Source: Oceanospirillaceae bacterium ASP10-02a (GTDB lineage: Bacteria > Pseudomonadota > Gammaproteobacteria > Pseudomonadales > Balneatricaceae). Taken from it: a stretch of 64,000 bases of DNA. The position numbers and the translations under genes are program-made. The stretch is taken from positions 62,001 through 126,000 of the forward strand of contig CAJIZL010000002.1 of NCBI GenBank assembly GCA_905182035.1, in the 5' to 3' direction. Shown here in pieces: positions 56,352 to 64,000 of the stretch; the stretch's first letter is position 1, and each line of letters opens with the position of its first letter. Under the pieces are notes generated by a model, which worked only from the letters and a program-made list of their open reading frames with translations, did no database searches and was not told where the DNA came from.

Positions 56352-57251
56352 ATGGATGCAACAACCTTAGTTAATGGTAAACCATCACATACCTTGGATG
56401 TTCGTGATCGTGGTTTGGCTTATGGTGATGGGGTGTTTGAAACCATTGCTTTAAAGCAAGGTCAAGTGCAATTGTGGCAAGGTCACCAACAACGCTTAGT
56501 AACTGGATTGATGACCTTAGGTATCGTTGTTGATGAAGCTGCTGCTGTAAACCTGGTCAACTCCATCGTTGACGATATAAAAATCGCTTACCTCTTGTTT
56601 GGTCACCCTCAGGGGGTGATCAAAATTACTATAACTCGGGGCAGTGGTGGGCGTGGTTATGCTGCTCCAAGTTTGCCCCATCCTACACGTATTGTTTCTA
56701 TGTTGCCCTGGCCACCAGATCGGAATCACCTTTCTTCTGAAGGTGTGCGGGTTCGAGTCTGCCAACATCGATGGTCAAATAATGCGGCTTTAGCGGGTGT
56801 TAAACACCTTAATCGTTTAGATCAAGTCATGGCCCGTAATGAGTGGACCGATATTGATATCCACGAAGGTATCATGCTTAACCAGCGAGGCCATGTGATT
56901 TCTGGTGTAATGAGTAATATATTCATAGAAATCGACGGTGCACTCATGACGCCTAAACTTGATCAATGTGGTATTAAAGGCACTATGGCGCAATTAGTGC
57001 GTGCCATAGCCAAACAATGTGGTATTAAATTAGTAGAGCATGAGGTGACTTTGGATGCGCTTATTAATGCAGATGCGGCCTTCATTACCAATAGTCTTAA
57101 TGGCATTTGGCCCATTATAGAGCTAGCATCTTATACACCTAGGTGTAATTCAACACCCGCTTACTGGCCCATCTCTCCGCTAATTATTAAACTTCAAAAA
57201 GCCCTTGCTCAACATTTGTCTGAGCAATTGACAGTAGCTGACCTATGTTAA
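56352..57251 (+). CDS. pabC: aminodeoxychorismate lyase
   Basis: 299 residues, a class IV PLP enzyme. RGLAYGDGVFETI is the family start, the PLP lysine is in GVKHLNRLDQVMARNEW (near residue 150), and GVMSNIFIEIDG is the distal cofactor loop. It forms 4-aminobenzoate for folate from aminodeoxychorismate. The final seven bases overlap mltG. The pabC-mltG-tmk-holB order is widely conserved. Confidence 0.92.
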   Translation: MDATTLVNGKPSHTLDVRDRGLAYGDGVFETIALKQGQVQLWQGHQQRLVTGLMTLGIVVDEAAAVNLVNSIVDDIKIAYLLFGHPQGVIKITITRGSGGRGYAAPSLPHPTRIVSMLPWPPDRNHLSSEGVRVRVCQHRWSNNAALAGVKHLNRLDQVMARNEWTDIDIHEGIMLNQRGHVISGVMSNIFIEIDGALMTPKLDQCGIKGTMAQLVRAIAKQCGIKLVEHEVTLDALINADAAFITNSLNGIWPIIELASYTPRCNSTPAYWPISPLIIKLQKALAQHLSEQLTVADLC

Positions 57252-58249
57252 AGCAGATATGGTTTTGGGTTCTCATGGCTGGCATTCTAGTGATGGCTTT
57301 ATTCACTTACGGTGCGATACGACAAGTACAAGTATGGCTGTATGAACCCATGCCACTTTCAGAACCCATATTAGTTACTATCTCTGCTGGTTCTGGGTTA
57401 GGCAGTATTAGTGGTAAACTACAAAAAGTGGGGGTTATTGCCCATGCTAATAGTTTTAAATATTACGCAAAATGGCGTCAGTTAGATCGTTATATTAAAG
57501 CTGGTGAATATCAATTCAGTGGTTCTATTAATAGTGCAGAAGTGCTTGCGCAACTGGTATCAGGTAAGGTTTTGGAGTACCAGTTTACGGTTCCAGAAGG
57601 ACTTCGATATAAGGATTTTGTTACACTCTTGAGCCAACACCCTGCCATGCAAGGTAAACCCATACCGGAGGCTGATCAGTGGCTCACCAGTATGCACAGC
57701 CGCTGGCAGCATCCAGAAGGTTTGCTATTTCCCTCTACTTATCGGTTTGCTCGGCATAATTTGCCCCTAGACATTATAAAGCAAGCCCACTTAAAACAAG
57801 TGCAGATTTTACAATCTGCCTGGGCGGAGAGGGCAGAGGATTTACCCTATGATACGCCTTATGAAGCCCTTATTATGGCCTCTATTATTGAAAAAGAAAC
57901 GGGTTTAGCCAATGAGCGGGCAATCATCGCTGGTGTTTTTGTTAGACGTTTACAAAAAGGCATGAAGCTACAGACCGATCCCACAGTGATCTATGGTATG
58001 GGTGCAGACTTCAAAGGTAATATTCGTCGCTCCGATTTAACCACAGATACACCTTACAATACCTACGTTCATCGTGGCCTTCCTCCTACACCAATTGCGT
58101 TACCGGGTCGTGCTGCTATACACGCAGCGTTGCATCCAGCAGATGGCTTGAGTTTGTTTTTTGTCGCTAAGGGCGATGGCAGTCACGAGTTTGCGGATAC
58201 CTACCCGCAACATCAGATTAATGTGCGTAAATATCAGCTAAAAAATTAA
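57245..58249 (+). CDS. mltG: endolytic peptidoglycan transglycosylase MltG
   Basis: 334 residues. An N-terminal membrane helix (about 5-24), a LysM-like segment, and the YceG catalytic domain with Glu216 in ASIIEKETG (the position of E. coli Glu218) and LQTDPTVIYGMG. It cuts nascent glycan strands to end their elongation. It overlaps pabC by seven bases and is 10 bp before tmk. Confidence 0.95.
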   Translation: MLKQIWFWVLMAGILVMALFTYGAIRQVQVWLYEPMPLSEPILVTISAGSGLGSISGKLQKVGVIAHANSFKYYAKWRQLDRYIKAGEYQFSGSINSAEVLAQLVSGKVLEYQFTVPEGLRYKDFVTLLSQHPAMQGKPIPEADQWLTSMHSRWQHPEGLLFPSTYRFARHNLPLDIIKQAHLKQVQILQSAWAERAEDLPYDTPYEALIMASIIEKETGLANERAIIAGVFVRRLQKGMKLQTDPTVIYGMGADFKGNIRRSDLTTDTPYNTYVHRGLPPTPIALPGRAAIHAALHPADGLSLFFVAKGDGSHEFADTYPQHQINVRKYQLKN

Positions 58250-58259
58250 GAGAGTTTTC

Positions 58260-58892
58260 ATGGCCCCATTATTTATATCCATTGAAGGTGGCGAGGGTGC
58301 TGGCAAATCTACGAGTATTGACTACATCAAACAAAAACTCGAAGCCTTTGGCATTAAATGCCTAGTCACTCGTGAACCTGGTGGCACACCCATGGCAGAA
58401 GACATCCGCCAGCTGTTGCTCCAGCATCGTGATGAAACCGTTGACCCATATACGGAACTTTTATTGATGTTTGCCTCGCGCCGGCAACATGTAGAAAACG
58501 TTATTAGACCTGCTTTAACAGCGGGGAAATGGGTGATTTGTGATCGTTTTACGGATGCTTCATTCGCCTATCAAGGGTTTGGGCGTGGTGTAGACCAAGA
58601 CTTTATAACTAGTCTTAAGAGCTGGGTGCACGGTGATCTAAACCCAAACATGACTTTATTGTTTGATTTAGATGTTGCTACAGGTATGGCGCGAGCGGGT
58701 AAGCGATCTAATTTTGACCGTATTGAAACGGAAATAATGAGCTTCTTCGAACGCGTTCGACAAGGATATTTGACCCAAGCCAAAACTGAACCACAGAGGT
58801 ATCGTATTGTTGATGCCGCCCAATCTATAACTGATGTCGAGCACCAGTTGGACCACTTTCTTGCGCCATTATTGGTAGCTTCTGGAAACTAA
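58260..58892 (+). CDS. tmk: thymidylate kinase
   Basis: 210 residues. Walker A EGGEGAGKST (7-16), the DRF motif in WVICDRFTDASFAYQG, and the LID arginine region KRSNFDRIE. It phosphorylates dTMP to dTDP. It lies four bases before holB. Confidence 0.96.
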   Translation: MAPLFISIEGGEGAGKSTSIDYIKQKLEAFGIKCLVTREPGGTPMAEDIRQLLLQHRDETVDPYTELLLMFASRRQHVENVIRPALTAGKWVICDRFTDASFAYQGFGRGVDQDFITSLKSWVHGDLNPNMTLLFDLDVATGMARAGKRSNFDRIETEIMSFFERVRQGYLTQAKTEPQRYRIVDAAQSITDVEHQLDHFLAPLLVASGN

Positions 58893-58896
58893 CATT

Positions 58897-59925
58897 ATGA
58901 CTACAGAGCTTAGTAGATTGTCTTTAAACTTATACCCTTGGCAACAGGACCAGTGGCAGCATGTGAACCATATGATGCAGCAACAACGCTTGCCCCATGC
59001 ATTAATCATTGGTGGTGTACCCGGGATCGGAAAACTGACCTTTGCTAAACGCCTTGCTGCAGCCTTATTGTGCCAGAAACTGATTAATGGGAATGCATGC
59101 AACCAATGTAAATCCTGCCAACTATTAGCTGCCAACAGCCACCCTGATTATAAATTAATGCAGCCAGAAGAGGCTGGTAAAGCTATCTTGGTGGACCAAG
59201 TGCGTAACATTCAACATGCAATGGCAACCACTGCGCAACAAGGTGGTGCTCGTGTGGTTATTATCAATGGTGCATCTGATCTCAACTTGAATGCGGCTAA
59301 CGCTTTGTTAAAACAGTTAGAAGAGCCCGGTGACAAGAGTTATTTTTTGCTGTTACATCAATGGCCAAAGGCGGTATTACCTACTGTTCGCAGCCGTTGC
59401 CAGTTGTTAGATATTACTATTCCTGCACCCGAACAGGCCTTGAAATGGCTACAACATCAGTTGCCTGATGACGACAACAGTAACGATATAGCCGAAAAGC
59501 TATTACAGCTGGCAAAAGGAGGCCCGCTTAAAGCACTGCAACTGCATGCCTCTAAGGCCCACGAATTGCGTCACCAAATGTTAGTCCAGCTGACGGCTAT
59601 TTTAAGGGGCAAAGAAAGCGCAGTACAAGTGGCTCAAAGTTGGCACAAAGAACCACTAGAGCAGATGTTTAGCTGGTGGATAGAGTGGCTTAATGACCTC
59701 ATTAAACTAAAAATGACAGGAAATACGTCACATTTGGCCAATCCAGACATTGTTAAATTACTGCAAGCAGTAGCCAAACGTAGCAACATTATTGCTACTT
59801 ACTCATTGTTAGAGAAACTTACTCAACAACTTAACTTTATCAACCAGCGTCGCAACCTAAATACCCAATTGGTGTGCGAAGAGCTACTAGATCAATGGTA
59901 CTTATTGGTAAGATCGGGTACTTAA
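58897..59925 (+). CDS. holB: DNA polymerase III delta' subunit
   Basis: 342 residues. P-loop GGVPGIGKLTFAK, a zinc-binding cluster with cysteines in CNQCKSCQLL, the sensor-I region NALLKQLEEPGD and TVRSRCQLLDI, and a C-terminal collar domain. It is part of the clamp loader. In Pseudomonas a pilZ gene stands between holB and tatD; here only two bases separate them. Confidence 0.93.
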   Translation: MTTELSRLSLNLYPWQQDQWQHVNHMMQQQRLPHALIIGGVPGIGKLTFAKRLAAALLCQKLINGNACNQCKSCQLLAANSHPDYKLMQPEEAGKAILVDQVRNIQHAMATTAQQGGARVVIINGASDLNLNAANALLKQLEEPGDKSYFLLLHQWPKAVLPTVRSRCQLLDITIPAPEQALKWLQHQLPDDDNSNDIAEKLLQLAKGGPLKALQLHASKAHELRHQMLVQLTAILRGKESAVQVAQSWHKEPLEQMFSWWIEWLNDLIKLKMTGNTSHLANPDIVKLLQAVAKRSNIIATYSLLEKLTQQLNFINQRRNLNTQLVCEELLDQWYLLVRSGT

Positions 59926-59927
59926 TA

Positions 59928-60701
59928 ATGATTATTGATTCCCACTGCCACCTAGATAAATTAGACACTAGCCACTACGCTGATGGTTTGGCAGGCCTCA
60001 TTGCAGCAGCTCAAGCCGATGGTATTTCGCAGATGTTATGTATTGGTGTGGATACGGATCAGTTTGAACCCATGATGTCTCAAATTAAAGAGTATGACTT
60101 TATACATGCGTCCGCTGGGTTACATCCTCTGGGTGTTAAGGATTTGGACTGTCTTAATCTGTTAGAACAGCAGGCTCAGCACGATAAAGTTGTTGCCATT
60201 GGTGAAACTGGCTTAGATTATTTTTACCAGCAAGATAATGCGGCATTACAACAGCAGGCATTTGCAGCACATTTGCAGCTTTCAAAACGCTTACGTAAGC
60301 CTGTCATTGTTCATACTCGTGACGCTAATGCAGACACATTAACATTACTTCGCAATGAAGCTGATCAAACTTTAGGTGGCGTAATTCACTGTTTTACAGA
60401 AGATTGGGCCATGGCTGAAGCCTGCCTGAACTTAGGCTTTTACATCTCTATTTCTGGTATTGTAACCTTTAATAATGCCAGCGCATTGAGAGAAGTGGTT
60501 AAGCAGATTCCTATGGATCGTTTGTTGGTAGAAACGGATTCACCTTATCTAACGCCAGCGCCCTATCGCGGGCAACAAAATGAACCAAAACATGTGCGTT
60601 TGGTTGCTCAATATGTAGCCGACTTAAAAGGGGTTTCATTAGCGCAGCTTGCACAACAAACTAGCGATAACTTTACACAACTGTTTTTGACACCCCGCTA
60701 G
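59928..60701 (+). CDS. tatD: TatD-family metal-dependent deoxyribonuclease
   Basis: 257 residues from the ATG at 59928 (MIIDSHCHLDKLD), following holB directly; longer starts would overlap holB. Metal ligands are the His pair in SHCHLD, Glu in AIGETGLDYF, His in VIVHTRD and HCFTED, and Asp in LVETDSPYL. The family has 3'-5' exonuclease activity and processes D-amino acid substrates in some members. By position it is the YcfH-like member. Confidence 0.94.
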   Translation: MIIDSHCHLDKLDTSHYADGLAGLIAAAQADGISQMLCIGVDTDQFEPMMSQIKEYDFIHASAGLHPLGVKDLDCLNLLEQQAQHDKVVAIGETGLDYFYQQDNAALQQQAFAAHLQLSKRLRKPVIVHTRDANADTLTLLRNEADQTLGGVIHCFTEDWAMAEACLNLGFYISISGIVTFNNASALREVVKQIPMDRLLVETDSPYLTPAPYRGQQNEPKHVRLVAQYVADLKGVSLAQLAQQTSDNFTQLFLTPR

Positions 60702-60738
60702 TTGGCGTTGGTTCTAAGTAATGGCCTTTTGAAGATTT

Positions 60739-60766
60739 TATGACTATTATGTTTATCATAGTCATA
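60739..60766. repeat. perfect 9-bp inverted repeat before the TetR gene
   Basis: TATGACTAT (60739-60747) and ATAGTCATA (60758-60766) around a 10-base loop, in the 118-bp gap between tatD and the TetR-family gene. No T-run follows, so an operator is more likely than a terminator. Confidence 0.5.
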
Positions 60767-60780
60767 GCTCGACTAATTTA

Positions 60781-60792
60781 CCTGTATACAGG
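60781..60792. promoter_or_regulatory. palindrome CCTGTATACAGG upstream of the TetR gene
   Basis: A perfect 12-bp palindrome 27 bp before the TetR-family start, followed by the near-palindrome CAATTTGTACAATTG (60794-60808). Likely auto-operator sites, but which one is bound cannot be read from sequence. Confidence 0.45.
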
Positions 60793-60819
60793 CCAATTTG
60801 TACAATTGAAGGTATCACC

Positions 60820-61539
60820 ATGAACTGGGGCATTGCTGCAAAACCAACTATTCCCGCCTATTTTCCACGCGAAAAAGAGAACCGCAAAGTACGTGAGTTT
60901 AAGCGCAGAGAAGAGGAGATACTCGAAACTGCATTAGAACTCTTTCGTGTCCACGGTGAAGATAAAGTTACTGTAGAAATGATTGCTGACAATGTAGGTA
61001 TTGGAAAAGGCACTATATACAAACACTTCAAGTCTAAATCAGACATTTATATTTATTTGCTGATTAATTATGAACATCAGTTAGCCAGTTTACTGGCGAC
61101 AAAAGACTTCTCAGACCCAGAGTCATTGTGGCGCAGTTACTTCGAATTCCGTATGAATGATCCAGAGCAAGCGTTATTGTTTGATCGCTTAGAAGACCGC
61201 TTGATCAAGGGTGAAGAGTATGAAAACGAAATCGCTAAAGTACACCAAGTCCGCAATGAAAATATGCAGGTGCTTACTACCTTAGTTGAAAAGCGTATAG
61301 ATTCTGGTAAGTTGGAGCAAGTGCCGGCTTATTTCCATTTATCCGCTTCCTGGGCTTTGGTTCACGGTGCTTTAGCTCTGCATGATTCCGGGTTCTTTAA
61401 AGAATTTATCCAAGACCGTGAGGCCTTTTTTGATTTTCTGATGCAAATTGGTATGCGTATGGGTAACGTTGGGCAGAGTCGTCATACAGATTTTTCCAAA
61501 AAGGTGCGTCATGAAAATACTACTGCCGGCCAAGACTAA
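60820..61539 (+). CDS. TetR-family transcriptional regulator
   Basis: 239 residues. A 30-residue basic leader precedes the helix-turn-helix: ILETALELFRVHGEDKVT, then MIADNVGIGKGTIYKHF (about 40-82). The remainder is an alpha-helical ligand domain. A TetR gene beside a DUF1285 gene downstream of tatD is also the Pseudomonas arrangement, but its ligand and targets are not known to me. GAAGG lies about seven bases before the start. Confidence 0.9.
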   Translation: MNWGIAAKPTIPAYFPREKENRKVREFKRREEEILETALELFRVHGEDKVTVEMIADNVGIGKGTIYKHFKSKSDIYIYLLINYEHQLASLLATKDFSDPESLWRSYFEFRMNDPEQALLFDRLEDRLIKGEEYENEIAKVHQVRNENMQVLTTLVEKRIDSGKLEQVPAYFHLSASWALVHGALALHDSGFFKEFIQDREAFFDFLMQIGMRMGNVGQSRHTDFSKKVRHENTTAGQD

Positions 61540-61545
61540 CTGCAC

Positions 61546-62085
61546 ATGTTAGAACAGTTAGTAGAGCATGCCCAGCAACTGCCCGCTTATGATTTAGATG
61601 CTTGGCAGCCTGAATTTAACGGCGATATGGATATAGTCATCGCCGCTGACGGCACTTGGTACCACCAAGGCAGCGCCATCGTTAAAACAAAAATCGTACA
61701 ATTGTTTGGACGCTTATTACAACGTCAAAAAAATGGTGATTATTGGATTATCACCCCTGTTGAAGCCTTTCGTATTACCGTAGAAGACCTACCCTTCGTG
61801 ATTGTTGCTGCAGACCATGTTCACCAAAAGGGCATTGATTTGTGGCAATTCACTAGTAATACGGGTGACCAAATTAACCTTTTAGAAGCAAATCAATTGG
61901 TTGTGACCTACGACTCAGAACAGCAACCGCAACCACAATTGTGCGTACGTGATGGTCTATGGGCGCGTATCAATCGTTCAGTTTTTTACCAGCTTGCGTT
62001 AGCTTGCGAGGTGGTTGAAACAACTCAGGGTGATCGCGCTGAGTTGACCAGCGGCCCTCATCGATACTATATTGGGCCAGTATAG
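61546..62085 (+). CDS. DUF1285 family protein
   Basis: 179 residues. MDIVIAADGTWYHQGSAIVK and NGDYWIITPVEAFRITVED are the signature stretches of DUF1285, a small beta-rich cytoplasmic family without assigned function. Six bases after the TetR gene, so co-transcription is likely. Confidence 0.9.
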   Translation: MLEQLVEHAQQLPAYDLDAWQPEFNGDMDIVIAADGTWYHQGSAIVKTKIVQLFGRLLQRQKNGDYWIITPVEAFRITVEDLPFVIVAADHVHQKGIDLWQFTSNTGDQINLLEANQLVVTYDSEQQPQPQLCVRDGLWARINRSVFYQLALACEVVETTQGDRAELTSGPHRYYIGPV

Positions 62086-62105
62086 CTCACTAGGAAATAC
62101 ATATA

Positions 62106-62735
62106 ATGCCAGTACATGAAATTCATCACCCCCTTATTTCACATAAACTTGCACTACTACGCAAAGCACATGTGAGTACCAAACAGTTTAGAGAACTATC
62201 TAATGAGGTCGCTAGTCTATTAACCTATGAGGCGAGTAGGGGATTGCCCTTGGAACAGGTTAACATTGATGGCTGGCAAGGTGAGCCGATCTCCGTAAAT
62301 ATGTTAGCTGGCAAAAAACTCACAATTGTGCCTATTCTTCGAGCTGGTTTAGGTATGCTTGAGGGGGTAATGCAGTTGGTGCCTAATGCAAAAGTGAGTG
62401 TCGTTGGATTGTACCGCAATGAAGAAACCTTAGAGCCCGTTGCTTACTTTGATAAAATAATCGCCGATGTGGATCAGCGAACAGCACTCATTATTGACCC
62501 TATGTTGGCAACCGGGGGTACACTTTTGGCCACCATTGATCTGCTTAAACAAAAGGGCTGCAAAAACATTATGGGATTGTTCCTAGTGGCATCCCCTGAA
62601 GGCTTGGCAAAGTTATCGGAATTGCATCCAGATGTAAATCTGTATGTTGCGGCTGTTGACGATTGTTTAAACGACCAAGGCTACATTCTCCCAGGCCTTG
62701 GCGATGCCGGTGACAAAATATTTGGCACTAAATAG
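62106..62735 (+). CDS. upp: uracil phosphoribosyltransferase
   Basis: 209 residues (E. coli 208). The PRPP-binding loop is [10 protein letters not shown], the N-terminal segment is [25 protein letters not shown] is present, and the C-terminus [20 protein letters not shown] forms the uracil site. It salvages uracil to UMP. No uraA permease follows here. It converges on the phosphoribosyltransferase gene at 62884 across a hairpin. Confidence 0.97.
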   Translation: MPVHEIHHPLISHKLALLRKAHVSTKQFRELSNEVASLLTYEASRGLPLEQVNIDGWQGEPISVNMLAGKKLTIVPILRAGLGMLEGVMQLVPNAKVSVVGLYRNEETLEPVAYFDKIIADVDQRTALIIDPMLATGGTLLATIDLLKQKGCKNIMGLFLVASPEGLAKLSELHPDVNLYVAAVDDCLNDQGYILPGLGDAGDKIFGTK

Positions 62736-62767
62736 TGTGAAAGGCAATTCTTAGATTTGTCATTAAA

Positions 62768-62809
62768 AAGGGTTGGCCAATCATTATACCGTGAGTTTGC
62801 CCAACCCTT
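62768..62809 (-). terminator. hairpin terminator between upp and the phosphoribosyltransferase gene
   Basis: Arms AAGGGTTGG (62768-62776) and CCAACCCTT (62801-62809) pair perfectly with a 24-base loop. On the minus strand the stem is followed by a run of five T, so it best terminates the leftward transcript; upp may use it less efficiently. Confidence 0.55.
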
Positions 62810-62883
62810 CGTAGATCAGTGAGGAGGTTAACCATTCTCATAATGACCTGCCCAGATTTTGTACTTTCTCTAAAGATTATATT

Positions 62884-63504
62884 TTATTTAGGAAAAGCTG
62901 ATTCAGGATTATATGTTTTAAAGCTTTCCAAATACTGAGCGTTTGCCTGATCTTGCCACTTTGTATTTGGCTGGATTGCAGTAATACACTTATATTTTTC
63001 ACGGTATTTAGCAGTGTTCTCATTGTCTTCCATAACAACAGCTACCATACCTGCAACGATGCCCTTTTGCTGCTCGACTAACTGAACTGCGCCATGCATC
63101 GTTCCACCTGTTTCAACCCATTGGTCAACCAACAGTACTCTAGTGTCAGGGGCATAGGCGGGTAGTCGCATTTCCATGGATTGTGTTCGTCCAGTATAAT
63201 TTGTCATGACTGCACTGTCTGTATCAACACATAATTTGCCAGCTTTTCGAATAGGTAAAAAACCACAGCCAATGCGAGCAGCAATGCCAGCCGCTAAAAC
63301 AAATCCCATTGCATCTAATCCAGCAACAACATCAACATCTTTAGGATCTATCTCTGCGCAAAGGTCATCAAGTAAATCATGATAGGCGCGGCCATTGATG
63401 TAGATTGATGTTGGATCAAGCCATGCAAACTTTTTACCTTTTGTATTCGGTGCCATGATAGAAAAATACCAACGGTCATCTCTTGGGCCTTTGTCAAAAC
63501 TCAT
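62884..63504 (-). CDS. divergent adenine-type phosphoribosyltransferase
   Basis: 206 residues, type I phosphoribosyltransferase. The PRPP loop is VLLVDQWVETGGTM, with Gln where most have Asp or Glu after the first Asp. VVAGLDAMGFVLAAGIAARI and FLPIRKAGKL follow the adenine phosphoribosyltransferase pattern. The N-terminus (WYFSIMAPNTKGKKFAWLDP) is longer than in Apt. AAGGAG precedes the ATG, and the gene follows the BtpA-family gene by nine bases. The base it uses is unknown; a purine or an analogue is likely. Confidence 0.78.
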   Translation of the reverse strand: MSFDKGPRDDRWYFSIMAPNTKGKKFAWLDPTSIYINGRAYHDLLDDLCAEIDPKDVDVVAGLDAMGFVLAAGIAARIGCGFLPIRKAGKLCVDTDSAVMTNYTGRTQSMEMRLPAYAPDTRVLLVDQWVETGGTMHGAVQLVEQQKGIVAGMVAVVMEDNENTAKYREKYKCITAIQPNTKWQDQANAQYLESFKTYNPESAFPK

Positions 63505-63513
63505 TTTTTCTCC

Positions 63514-64000
63514 TTAATTGTTAATAACAGACATTAAGTTTTTTAATTTATTGGGGTCAATATTGTAAAAGTCACCATCAAGGTTTATGCCAGTGGCAAC
63601 CATAAACAGGTCTACTTCATCGATATACTCTGCTACATTTTCTGGTGTAATTCCAGACGCAACAGCAAGCGCTGTATCTCCACAACTTTTACGAAAAGTT
63701 TTGATTTTTTCGACATCTGCAGCATGGCCTGTGGCAATTCCAGAGGTTACCACTATATCCATATGATTAGAGGCAATTCGAGCACTGTAAGCATACTCAG
63801 TTGGGTCTACTTCACGTTGTTTTTTAAAAGCCGTGCCACCAATATACAATCCGTTCCAGCCGCTCTCTTTACGCATTGTATCAATTCTCTTTGCATCTAT
63901 TTGACCATTTTCTGCCCGACGTTCGTCAATACACGCATCATCAGCCCAATAGCCATCAACTCGAATACCTTCGGATTGAAGTGCTCCTAGAATGGGGAAG
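63514..64000 (-). CDS. BtpA-family TIM-barrel protein (partial, 5' end outside window)
   Basis: The frame is open to the window end, so at least 161 residues and no start is seen. The visible part has RVDGYWADDACIDE, WNGLYIGGTAFKKQREVDP, IVVTSGIATGHAADVEKI and VASGITPENVAEYIDEVDLF, matching the phosphate-binding half of BtpA/SgcQ barrels. BtpA was named for an effect on photosystem I assembly in cyanobacteria; its chemistry is unknown. It is the upstream gene of the phosphoribosyltransferase, which suggests nucleotide-related work. Confidence 0.68.
   Translation of the reverse strand, partial: FPILGALQSEGIRVDGYWADDACIDERRAENGQIDAKRIDTMRKESGWNGLYIGGTAFKKQREVDPTEYAYSARIASNHMDIVVTSGIATGHAADVEKIKTFRKSCGDTALAVASGITPENVAEYIDEVDLFMVATGINLDGDFYNIDPNKLKNLMSVINN

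Noticed and set aside
60781-60792. CCTGTATACAGG as a LexA box
   Set aside because: LexA sites have CTGT and ACAG separated by eight bases; here they are directly adjoining. A local operator is more likely.
62884-64000. Phage or genomic-island edge at the right end
   Set aside because: No integrase, tRNA, direct repeat or clear change in base use is visible; only two genes are seen, so transfer remains a guess.

Overview
The window is an ordinary-looking stretch of a gammaproteobacterial chromosome with moderate G+C. Several features suggest this: an rnfABCDGE-nth block, an aceK gene of 578 codons (the E. coli length), tcdA, dbpA, ydiJ/ydbH, liu/ivd amino-acid catabolic operons under a MerR-type LiuR, and a Pseudomonas-type sppA-yceD-rpmF-plsX-fabDG-acpP-fabF-pabC-mltG-tmk-holB-tatD cluster. 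The content fits a marine, aerobic heterotroph near Oceanospirillales, Pseudomonadales or Alteromonadales. I cannot name the genus. I saw no tRNA, rRNA, insertion sequence, CRISPR array or prophage.

Left part (1-15.5 kb): a partial rhlE helicase faces ydiJ. A leftward unit follows, carrying the Rnf electron-transport complex, endonuclease III and YdbH. A rightward pair encodes a CysI-type sulfite reductase and its DUF934 partner, ending at a clear hairpin against a cold-shock gene.

Middle-left (15.5-30 kb): a glutaredoxin remnant, a LysE exporter with a LysR gene, and then the most unusual block. A second LysR gene is followed by a Rieske mononuclear-iron oxygenase, an aldehyde dehydrogenase and a fused rubredoxin/rubredoxin reductase. 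Together they look like a self-contained oxygenase route for a quaternary amine or similar compound. After it come dbpA, small membrane proteins, yjdM, yigZ, tcdA, aceK and a drug/metabolite transporter.

Centre (30-48.5 kb): branched-chain amino-acid breakdown. A leftward liuRABCDE-aacS operon (leucine to acetyl-CoA and acetoacetyl-CoA) and a rightward ivd-type operon (valine/isoleucine) diverge from a shared region. That region holds a 16-bp near-palindrome inside a 19-bp promoter spacer, the MerR-family layout. mmsA is missing from the ivd operon. A glutaryl-CoA dehydrogenase plus CoA-transferase pair follows, preceded by a perfect 18-bp palindrome.

Right part (48.5-64 kb): ppnN, then the fatty-acid/cell-envelope cluster, a TetR gene behind several dyads, a DUF1285 gene and upp. 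The last kilobase, on the opposite strand, pairs a divergent phosphoribosyltransferase with a BtpA-family protein cut by the window end. Their function cannot be read from the sequence.
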